Positions 58,197 through 64,000 of a DNA stretch of 64,000 nt are shown here, piece after piece. Source of the DNA: Phycisphaeraceae bacterium (GTDB taxonomy: Bacteria > Planctomycetota > Phycisphaerae > Phycisphaerales > UBA1924); assembly GCA_020639155.1 (NCBI GenBank), contig JACKHF010000002.1, forward strand, positions 930,001 to 994,000, in the 5' to 3' direction. Within the stretch, counting starts at the first letter, position 1. Each line of letters opens with the position of its first letter. Under the pieces are notes generated by a model that was not told where the DNA came from, did no database searches, and saw nothing but the letters and a program-made list of their open reading frames with translations. Both the position numbers and the translations under genes were made by a program.

Positions 58197-60866
58197 ATGC
58201 AGCAGTTCAAGTCCATTTACTTCGCGGATCACCCAGCCGAAACGGCCAAGAGGAAGAAGGTCACGCTCGCTTTCGGGCCTGGGGACGCGGAGCTTTTCGA
58301 ACTCGTGAGCCCGCTGTCGAGCGAGGAGATTCGGCAAGCGGTCGGATCAACTACGTTCGGTGATCTGAAGACGCAAGCCGAGGGCTCCGGGCTGACCGTC
58401 AATGCGTTCTGTCTAGGTCGGCTGCGGCACGCCAAGGAAAAGGGCAACGGCCAGATGAGCTTCCCGGAGATTACGGTCGAGCCGGAGCTGCGGATTGACC
58501 CGATTCAGGCGACTTTCCGAGGCGGCGTGGAGGAGCCCCTTCACGACTGGTATCCGTATCTCGAAGGGTACTCGCCGGAGTTCGTGGCGAACGTCTTGGA
58601 CGCGTACGCGCCTGCCGCCAAACACGTTCTCGATCCTTTCGCGGGATGCGGCACCACCCCGCTCACCGTGGCCCGTCTAGGGGCGCACGGGAGCTACTGT
58701 GAACTCAATCCGTTGCTTCAGGTGTTAGTGGAGACCAAGGCGGAGGTGCTTGCCCTCGGAGAGAGGAAGCGACGGCTGCTCGGGAAGCGGCTGCGAGACC
58801 TCGCCGAGGAACTCCCCGGAGAGCTTCGGAATCACGGACCCGATGGACGGCTGTCGGCGTCATACAAGGCGACGTTTGGCAAAAGCCAGTTCTTCCCGGC
58901 CGAGACGCTCGATTCCGTGCTCCGGCTGCGGGCGTGGCTCGACGCGATCGACTGCACCGATCCCGAAGCAGCGGCGGTTGCCTCCATCTCCGCCGCTGCT
59001 TCTCTGATACCTGCCTCTAACCTCGTGCGGCGTGGCGACCTGCGGTTTCGGAAGGGCGAAGCCGAGAAACGGCTCCAGGTGGCTGACGTGGTGGTGGAGG
59101 TCGCGGACCGGATCAGAAGCATGGCGGAGGACCTAGACCGGATCGAAGGGATCAAGGACCGTCCCCGTTTGATCGCGGCAGACGCGAAGCGGCTTGGTCG
59201 ATGCGCAGGCCTTGAGGTGGACGCCGTTGTTACCTCGCCGCCCTACCTGAACGGGACGAACTACTACAGGAACACGAAGATCGAGCTCTGGTTCTTGCGA
59301 GCTCTTCTCACCGGGCGAGACCTCTCCGAGTTTCGCCGGCAGACCGTGACGGCGGGCATCAACGATGTGACCGCTGGCAAACGCACGGAACCCGTATCCG
59401 AAGCCGTGAAGAACGTTGTGGACGAGCTCGAGAAAGACTCCTACGACCGCCGCATCCCCCAGATGGTGCTCAGCTACTTCGGCGATATGGCCGGTGTGAT
59501 CGATGGGTTGGCGGGCCACGTGAAGGGCGGAGCCCCCTTGCTCATTGATATCGGAGACTCCGCGTACGCGGGTGTGCACGTGGATACTCCGGCGATCCTC
59601 GCCGACCTCCTCGCTGAGCGCAGCTGGAAGGTGAACTCAGAGGTCACCTTACGGCGGCGAATGTCGCGCAGCGGGGTCGGCCTCCGACAGGTTCTCGTGG
59701 CAGCCGAGGCCCCCAAGCGCCAGACCACCAGAACCAAGCCGCCCGCTTGGTCGAAGCGATGGACCCGTTTCACCGAGGCTCTGCCTCACCAGAGCGGCGA
59801 CTTCGCTAAGCGCAATTGGGGGAGCCCCCTCCACTCGCTTTGCTCCTATCAAGGGAAAATGAAGCCCTCGCTCGCGCGGCACTTGGTAGAGGCCTTCGTG
59901 TCGAAGGGGGACCGACTCCTCGACCCGTTCGGCGGCGTGGGTACCATTCCCTTTGAGGCGGCGGGCCTCGGTGTCCAGACGTGGAGCTTCGACATCAGTC
60001 CCGCGGCCGTGCCGATCGCCATGGCCAAGCTGCAACCGGCGGAATCGCCAGAGTGTCGGCGGATACTGGATGAGCTTACAGCGTTCATTCGAGCGAAGCG
60101 CGTGACTAAGGCGGAACGGGAGGCCTCCGAGCAGATTCGGTTCAACGGGCCGCTGAAGGACTACTTCCATCCCAAGACGTTCGACGAAGTGATCCTGGCT
60201 CGGCGATACTTCCAGGAGCGTCCGCCGACTGGTGCGAACGAGTCGCTCGTGTTTGCCGCGCTGCTTCATGTACTGCACGGGAATCGGCCGTATGCCCTGA
60301 GCCGTCGGTCGCACCCGATCACCCCCTTCTCGCCCACCGGGGAGACCGTCTATAAGTCATTGATTGAGAAGGTGACCGAGAAGGTTGATCGTTCGCTGAG
60401 CGTCGAGCGGCCGGTCGGTTTCGTGCCCGGTACGTCAGTGTTCCAGGATGCCACGGGCCTGTGGCCCGTCGACGTCGATGACCTGGACGCCGTCATCACC
60501 TCCCCGCCGTTCTTCGACAGCACGCGGTTCTATCTCGCTAACTGGATGCGGCTGTGGTTCTCGGGGTGGACCTCCGCCGACTTCAAGAAGCGCCCACTGG
60601 CGTTCGTCGATGAGCGTCAGAAGCAGGACTTCCGCGTCTATGAGGCGGTGATTCGACAAGCCCGCGAGCGTCTCAAGCCGGGCGGCGTGTGCGTCTTCCA
60701 CCTCGGCAAGAGCCGCAAGTGCGACATGGCGGAGGAGATCGGGCGGATTGCCCGGCCCTGGTTCTCGTCTGCCGAGATCTTCGCCGAAAGCGTCGAACAC
60801 TGCGAATCACACGGCATCCGGGACAAAGGAACCGTCGTCGAACACACCTACTTGGTGCTTCACTAG
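58197..60866 (+). CDS. Double-domain DNA methyltransferase (N4-cytosine/N6-adenine type)
   Basis: 889 aa with two complete amino-methyltransferase cores in tandem. Core 1: SAM motif LDPFAGCGTTPLTVARLGA near residue 142 and catalytic VVTSPPYLNGTNYYRNTKIE near residue 343. Core 2: LLDPFGGVGTIPFEAAGLGV near residue 576 and AVITSPPFFDSTRFYLANWM near residue 765. Both have motif I before motif IV. TSPPY/TSPPF is most typical of N4-cytosine enzymes. The first about 85 residues are a separate basic/helical domain that could bind DNA. GAGGAGG Shine-Dalgarno and an inverted repeat lie in front. It faces a nuclease gene tail-to-tail; the two stop codons share one CTAG. Likely the protective half of a restriction-modification-type system. 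Confidence 0.88.
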   Translation: MQQFKSIYFADHPAETAKRKKVTLAFGPGDAELFELVSPLSSEEIRQAVGSTTFGDLKTQAEGSGLTVNAFCLGRLRHAKEKGNGQMSFPEITVEPELRIDPIQATFRGGVEEPLHDWYPYLEGYSPEFVANVLDAYAPAAKHVLDPFAGCGTTPLTVARLGAHGSYCELNPLLQVLVETKAEVLALGERKRRLLGKRLRDLAEELPGELRNHGPDGRLSASYKATFGKSQFFPAETLDSVLRLRAWLDAIDCTDPEAAAVASISAAASLIPASNLVRRGDLRFRKGEAEKRLQVADVVVEVADRIRSMAEDLDRIEGIKDRPRLIAADAKRLGRCAGLEVDAVVTSPPYLNGTNYYRNTKIELWFLRALLTGRDLSEFRRQTVTAGINDVTAGKRTEPVSEAVKNVVDELEKDSYDRRIPQMVLSYFGDMAGVIDGLAGHVKGGAPLLIDIGDSAYAGVHVDTPAILADLLAERSWKVNSEVTLRRRMSRSGVGLRQVLVAAEAPKRQTTRTKPPAWSKRWTRFTEALPHQSGDFAKRNWGSPLHSLCSYQGKMKPSLARHLVEAFVSKGDRLLDPFGGVGTIPFEAAGLGVQTWSFDISPAAVPIAMAKLQPAESPECRRILDELTAFIRAKRVTKAEREASEQIRFNGPLKDYFHPKTFDEVILARRYFQERPPTGANESLVFAALLHVLHGNRPYALSRRSHPITPFSPTGETVYKSLIEKVTEKVDRSLSVERPVGFVPGTSVFQDATGLWPVDVDDLDAVITSPPFFDSTRFYLANWMRLWFSGWTSADFKKRPLAFVDERQKQDFRVYEAVIRQARERLKPGGVCVFHLGKSRKCDMAEEIGRIARPWFSSAEIFAESVEHCESHGIRDKGTVVEHTYLVLH

Positions 60867-62125
60867 ATTCCTAAACCAGCTGCTCTAATCCATTCGGCTC
60901 GTGACACAGCGTAACTGACGATGTCTCGACGCTCGACTTGTACGCTTTCCAAGGGATTCTGGATCATGCGTAGCTGCGGAGAGCTACCGCCGAGATTCTC
61001 CACGAGTGCGAGCACGAAGCTCTCGCGATGATGCCGCGCCGCCTCGTATTCGGTTGGAGTCAGAGTAATCTCTCCGAGGTTAGCGAGGCTGCTCTTGACC
61101 TCGATCACCATTGCTCGATCTCCTCGTCGTGCCCACAGGTCGAAGCCGTAGCCGCGACGGTTCGTGTAGAAGGCGACACTCCAGCCTTGCGAGCGAAGCA
61201 CCTTCGCCACAAAGCTCTCTCCGTCGGCACCGGCGTTGCTGGCCGGTGCCGCTGGCGGCGTCAACAGTGCTTCAACCTCGGGTAGTTCAGGCATTCGTAG
61301 CGGTGGCGGGCCTTCAGGGATTTGGACTTCGGCTTGTCCATCTGCGGTGAGATGCCGCTCAACCCATGCCTCGGTGAGCAACAGCCGCTGCCCATCTCTC
61401 ATCATGCTAGTGCCAAGTGCAAAAAGCGAGAATGTGTGAAGGGCGACATCTCGCCAATTCTGATATTCCTTGTCGCCCGGTATTCGATTAGCGACTTCGC
61501 GGCGCAGTGCCCGCTGCTCGGCAGTCGTCAAACCTCGATATTCTCGTATGCACTCGACAGCCCACGAGCTTTCCCCTTGCGTCCGAATGCGCGACACGAA
61601 GAAGTCGAACTCATCCCTGTCAATAAAGCCATCGCACTGCTCCAGGACCCGACCTGTTTCAACAAATACCTGCAAATCAAAGTCGGAGTATTGTTCCACG
61701 CGGTTCGGGGGAAACCATGGCTCGCAAGCGAAGCGGATTGCGCCAAGGGACCGTTCTAGCACGCGTGCGGGATCATCGGCATGAGCGAGCTCGACGCCTT
61801 GGGGGGTGAGAGACACTTCGGCCCAAGATCGATTGTCGGTCCGTTGGATCAAGCGTAGCGGCTTATCCATAACTAGCAGGTGATGGCGGCGCAGCTGAAC
61901 TCCGGGGTCCGGACTGTTGATCTCGGCAATCTCCGCGAGGCGTTGATAGTCTTGGGCCGTCAGGCGAACAGGATGCCCGGCCGCACGATCCATCAAGAAC
62001 TCGGCGATTCCGTGCAGCCACGAAACCGCTACATGAACTCGTGTTGCGACAAACCAGCCTCGGTCGCCACGGTCCGCTTGACCGAGCCTATCCACTAAGC
62101 GAGCGCGAACGGTTTCAAGACTCAT
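60863..62125 (-). CDS. Putative restriction nuclease with NO VEIN/DUF3883-type PD-(D/E)XK domain
   Basis: 420 aa. The C-terminal 110 residues contain a PD-(D/E)XK-like nuclease pattern: GESFVAKVLRSQGWSVAFYT, GYGFDLWARRGDRAMVIEVK (Asp and Glu-x-Lys), SSLANLGEITLTPTEYEAAR. This matches DUF3883/NO VEIN C-terminal and Mrr-like endonuclease domains. The N-terminal about 280 residues are helical with several Trp and may recognise DNA. ATG 62125 lies 11 nt inside the HNH gene's end; a longer frame beginning at 62281 is antisense-like sequence. It converges on the methyltransferase gene with overlapping stop codons. Confidence 0.75.
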   Translation of the reverse strand: MSLETVRARLVDRLGQADRGDRGWFVATRVHVAVSWLHGIAEFLMDRAAGHPVRLTAQDYQRLAEIAEINSPDPGVQLRRHHLLVMDKPLRLIQRTDNRSWAEVSLTPQGVELAHADDPARVLERSLGAIRFACEPWFPPNRVEQYSDFDLQVFVETGRVLEQCDGFIDRDEFDFFVSRIRTQGESSWAVECIREYRGLTTAEQRALRREVANRIPGDKEYQNWRDVALHTFSLFALGTSMMRDGQRLLLTEAWVERHLTADGQAEVQIPEGPPPLRMPELPEVEALLTPPAAPASNAGADGESFVAKVLRSQGWSVAFYTNRRGYGFDLWARRGDRAMVIEVKSSLANLGEITLTPTEYEAARHHRESFVLALVENLGGSSPQLRMIQNPLESVQVERRDIVSYAVSRAEWIRAAGLGI

Positions 62126-63110
62126 CAACACGTTCCTGAGGATCGCGCAGATGACCCGGCACATGCTCAGCGTGCTCGAAAATGTCGATCTTCTCGTGCT
62201 CGCGGATGAGGCGACGGACTTTCTTGATGTCCTCCGGGTAGTGAATCCATGCTTCGATGAACCCGTCCGTATCCTCGACAATGGCGGCCACGGCGTCCTC
62301 GTTGATGCGAGGCGGCCCGGCCAGGAGCGCGTACTCGTAGCCGGTGCGGACCGCGAGCCGCTTGAGCTTTGGCATGTCGTAGAAGCTGGAAGGCCATTGG
62401 TCGTGCTTCTGGTTGTTGCACGTGCCGCAGAGCAGAGTGGCGTTCTCCGTGGTCATCGGCCACAGGAATCGCGCGGGTAGGGTGTGATCGAGGTGGAAGG
62501 ACTTCTGGCTGGTGTCCGAGTATTCGAGCTCGGTGCCGCAGTTGAAGCACTGGCCCTCGAACTTCTCGAACACAACCCGGCTGTCGATGCGGCCGCCTTC
62601 CTCTGCGAGCTGCCGGTAGAGGCGCCTGCGCTGGGCCGCCTCGCGGTGCTGGTCCGTGATGCGGGACTGGTTCTTGATGCCGTTGTAGATCGTCTTGCAA
62701 AGACGGCACTCGCCTTGGTATCCGCTCGCTCGGGAGGCGTGCCGGTCGAATGATTCGACCGGTTTCAGCGAATAACAGAGCAGGCAGTATTTAAAGCGGC
62801 GTGCCTCGGTGATGTAGTCGTCATGAAGGATGACGAACGGTCCCTGCTCGATGACCTCACCAGACTCGGTGCGAACCAGACGGTAGTCGAAGAACTTCGT
62901 CTCTCCGCCCGTGACGAGCTCAAAGTCACAGGCCGGGCACTGGATCGAAAAGTCCGGGCCGATCTCGTCGGCCCGCACAAAGATGAACTCGCGGCAATCG
63001 GGAGAGAGGCACTGGAAACCCTTGAACACCACGTCGCCCATGCCCCGAACATGCTCGGGGCGCACTTGGCCGTCTTTCTCCAGCTTCGTGTAGGCCTTCC
63101 TTCGTGCCAT
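62115..63110 (-). CDS. HNH endonuclease with extra zinc fingers
   Basis: 331 aa. The HNH core lies at residues about 190-250: CFNCGTELEYSDTSQ, SFHLDHTLPARFLWP (His-Asp-His-type first strand), NATLLCGTCNNQKHDQWP. Two further cysteine pairs occur before it (CLSPDCREF with CPACDFEL; CLLCYSLKP with CRLCKTIYNG), consistent with zinc ribbons. ATG 63110 has an AGGA Shine-Dalgarno. The gene overlaps the downstream nuclease gene by 11 nt, so they are cotranscribed. Likely a DNA endonuclease partner in the R-M-like module; which nuclease cuts is unknown. Confidence 0.85.
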   Translation of the reverse strand: MARRKAYTKLEKDGQVRPEHVRGMGDVVFKGFQCLSPDCREFIFVRADEIGPDFSIQCPACDFELVTGGETKFFDYRLVRTESGEVIEQGPFVILHDDYITEARRFKYCLLCYSLKPVESFDRHASRASGYQGECRLCKTIYNGIKNQSRITDQHREAAQRRRLYRQLAEEGGRIDSRVVFEKFEGQCFNCGTELEYSDTSQKSFHLDHTLPARFLWPMTTENATLLCGTCNNQKHDQWPSSFYDMPKLKRLAVRTGYEYALLAGPPRINEDAVAAIVEDTDGFIEAWIHYPEDIKKVRRLIREHEKIDIFEHAEHVPGHLRDPQERVDES

Positions 63111-63252
63111 TGGCAATCCTGTCGATGTGCGACCCCAGTTCCGCCAAGAAGAGATCCGCAATCATACTCCCGAGTCAAGGCGGGCAGCGATACGTGGTTC
63201 TGGAGGGTGCCTGACTGAGTGCAAGGCAGCGGGGCAGTTTGCGTACCGGAAG

Positions 63253-63280
63253 TTGACCGATAAGACGACTTATCGGTCAA
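63253..63280. promoter_or_regulatory. 11-bp perfect inverted repeat upstream of the HNH gene
   Basis: TTGACCGATAA and TTATCGGTCAA flank a 6-nt GACGAC. It lies 22 nt after the DUF2726 gene and about 145 nt before the HNH start. Each arm begins with TTGACC, a -35-like hexamer, in opposite orientation. No T-tract follows, so an operator is more likely than a terminator. Confidence 0.8.
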
Positions 63281-63301
63281 ATCCTGAATGATTCCGGCGG
63301 G

Positions 63302-63868
63302 TTAGGCCACTTGCTTTCGTGGCGTTCTGCTGCGGATCGCCTCCTCGATGGCGTGTCGAAGTGCGACGATGTCGTAGCTCGATGCCGTTGGGACTCGCAG
63401 AAGCGGAACTCCAGCGACACGCATGGCGTTGTCGAGGAATGCGTCCCGCTCTCGGCGATCGGCCAGACCATGAGTCGGGTCGTCGAGCTCAATGCCAAGG
63501 ACGATCCTCGTAGTCTCTGGTTCGCAGAGGACGAAGTCGAGCTGCTTGGAGCTGATGAGTGCACCATGCCCAGCGGACCAGGCATGCCGCGAGCAGTTGA
63601 TCACGTCTGCCAGGCGAACGCTCATTGCAACGGTGAAGCGGTCAGAGACGGCGTCCTGCAATGACCGGAAGAAGAGTCGCTCGCTCTTGGTCAGCAGATG
63701 CGTCCGTGCGTGATACGGATAATGGCCTTCCTTGATGGCGACGCGATGCCGCCACCGGTGGATGGGAGGCAGTTGGCGGCTGCGGCGGCGTCCTTCGCTA
63801 CGCCCTCGCAGCAGTAGCAGTACAACGGTGACGGCGAGAACGCCGGTGAGCAGTAGCCGGATGTCCAT
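63302..63868 (-). CDS. DUF2726 protein with N-terminal membrane helix
   Basis: 188 aa. One membrane helix (MDIRLLLTGVLAVTVVLLLL), then a basic linker and a DUF2726 domain: LLTKSERLFFRSLQDAVSDR, KQLDFVLCEPETTRIVLGIE, LDDPTHGLADRRERDAFLDN, VPLLRVPTASSYDIVALRHA. The domain has a restriction-endonuclease-like layout (Asp-x-Val then Ile-Glu-Leu-Asp-Asp), related to very-short-patch/topoisomerase-associated nucleases; function unproven. ATG 63868 is chosen because the upstream extension is unlike coding sequence. Possibly part of the element's defence cargo. Confidence 0.78.
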   Translation of the reverse strand: MDIRLLLTGVLAVTVVLLLLRGRSEGRRRSRQLPPIHRWRHRVAIKEGHYPYHARTHLLTKSERLFFRSLQDAVSDRFTVAMSVRLADVINCSRHAWSAGHGALISSKQLDFVLCEPETTRIVLGIELDDPTHGLADRRERDAFLDNAMRVAGVPLLRVPTASSYDIVALRHAIEEAIRSRTPRKQVA

Positions 63869-64000
63869 CCTGCTGTGATAGCACGACCAGCGAACGGAGT
63901 GAATGAGACGTACCCCGTATTGCTGGAGCTGGTGTGGCGCGCTCGCTGAGCCCTGGGTACAATCGGGCAACTCACGGCACTTGGCGGCCCAGTATTCGCC
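63869..64000. other. Non-coding end of window
   Basis: No gene, tRNA fragment or repeat was recognised in these last 132 bases; the promoter of the DUF2726 gene may be here. Confidence 0.5.

Larger units (their letters stand above)
52919..64000. mobile_element. Integrative element inserted at tRNA-Leu (right end outside window)
   Basis: A tyrosine integrase adjacent to the 3' end of a tRNA gene, with excisionase-like, ImmA-like and XRE-type genes behind it, defines an integrated element or genomic island. Everything from about 53005 onward (structured RNA, R-M-like genes, DUF2726) differs in character from the housekeeping genes to the left and looks GC-richer by eye. A second copy of the tRNA 3' segment (distal att) was not found up to 64000, so the element is longer than 11 kb or its distal end is degraded. 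The exact crossover within the tRNA is not determinable from one end. Confidence 0.8.

Noticed and set aside
52919..64000. CRISPR array or tandem-spacer repeats
   Set aside because: No regularly spaced direct repeats were found anywhere in the window; the repeats seen are isolated palindromes.

Overview
The window reads as a bacterial chromosome segment of about 53 kb followed by an integrated accessory element of at least 11 kb that runs off the right edge. The gene set (bacterial SMC, AddAB-like and UvrD helicases, an export-apparatus flagellar operon with FlhF and a FliA-type sigma factor, STAS/RsbW switch proteins, many secreted proteins of unknown function, a CpcT/CpeT-like protein in an apparently non-photosynthetic context) fits a flagellated member of the Planctomycetota, perhaps Phycisphaerae. 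That assignment is inference from gene content only; no rRNA or marker phylogeny is available here.

Layout. 1-10.7 kb (+): 3' part of smc, an AddB-like/AddA-like helicase-nuclease pair, a UvrD/PcrA helicase and a small BFD-type [2Fe-2S] protein, a genome-maintenance cluster with tight or overlapping junctions. 10.7-14.3 kb (-): a secreted glycine-rich protein, then an operon of lipoprotein, RsbW-like kinase, STAS protein and MlaE permease. 14.4-16.0 kb (+): guaA, ending at a hairpin terminator. 16.1-28.5 kb (-): a flagellar operon, in transcription order motA-motB-fliL-fliN-fliO-fliP-fliQ-fliR-flhB-flhA-flhF-(small membrane protein)-fliA. There is no fliM and no flhG in it. 28.6-41 kb: metabolic genes (FAD oxidoreductase, glycerate 2-kinase, aminotransferase, malate dehydrogenase, flavin reductase-like protein), a HerA-like ATPase translationally coupled to a GT39 glycosyltransferase, and several exported unknowns.

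40.3-49.2 kb (-) is a long co-directional cluster. Its upstream half (C39-like peptidase, RimK-like ATP-grasp ligase, GCS2 ligase, N-formylglutamate amidohydrolase, small methyltransferase) is a predicted amidoligase/peptide pathway with ATGA overlaps. Its downstream half adds a three-domain methyltransferase, a sulfotransferase-like protein and a class IV aminotransferase. 49.4-52.8 kb (-) holds a probable pseudoprotease and a MacB/LolD-like ABC exporter with a histidine-rich loop.

At 52919 a tRNA-Leu(UAA) gene marks the junction with the element. The element carries an integrase whose reading frame runs on through the antisense of the tRNA, an excisionase-like protein, an ImmA-like protease and an XRE repressor (one operon, -). 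Next come about 1.6 kb without a credible protein gene but rich in RNA structure, then a basic 216-aa protein, then a restriction-modification-like module: a double-domain DNA methyltransferase facing a NO VEIN/DUF3883-type nuclease and an HNH endonuclease, with a DUF2726 protein behind. The 1.6-kb stretch contains a hairpin matching group II intron domain V followed by a domain VI-like hairpin, both located upstream of sequence resembling domain I. This order suggests a circularly permuted group II ribozyme, with the unidentified protein lying where an intron-encoded protein would sit. This is the most unusual part of the window.
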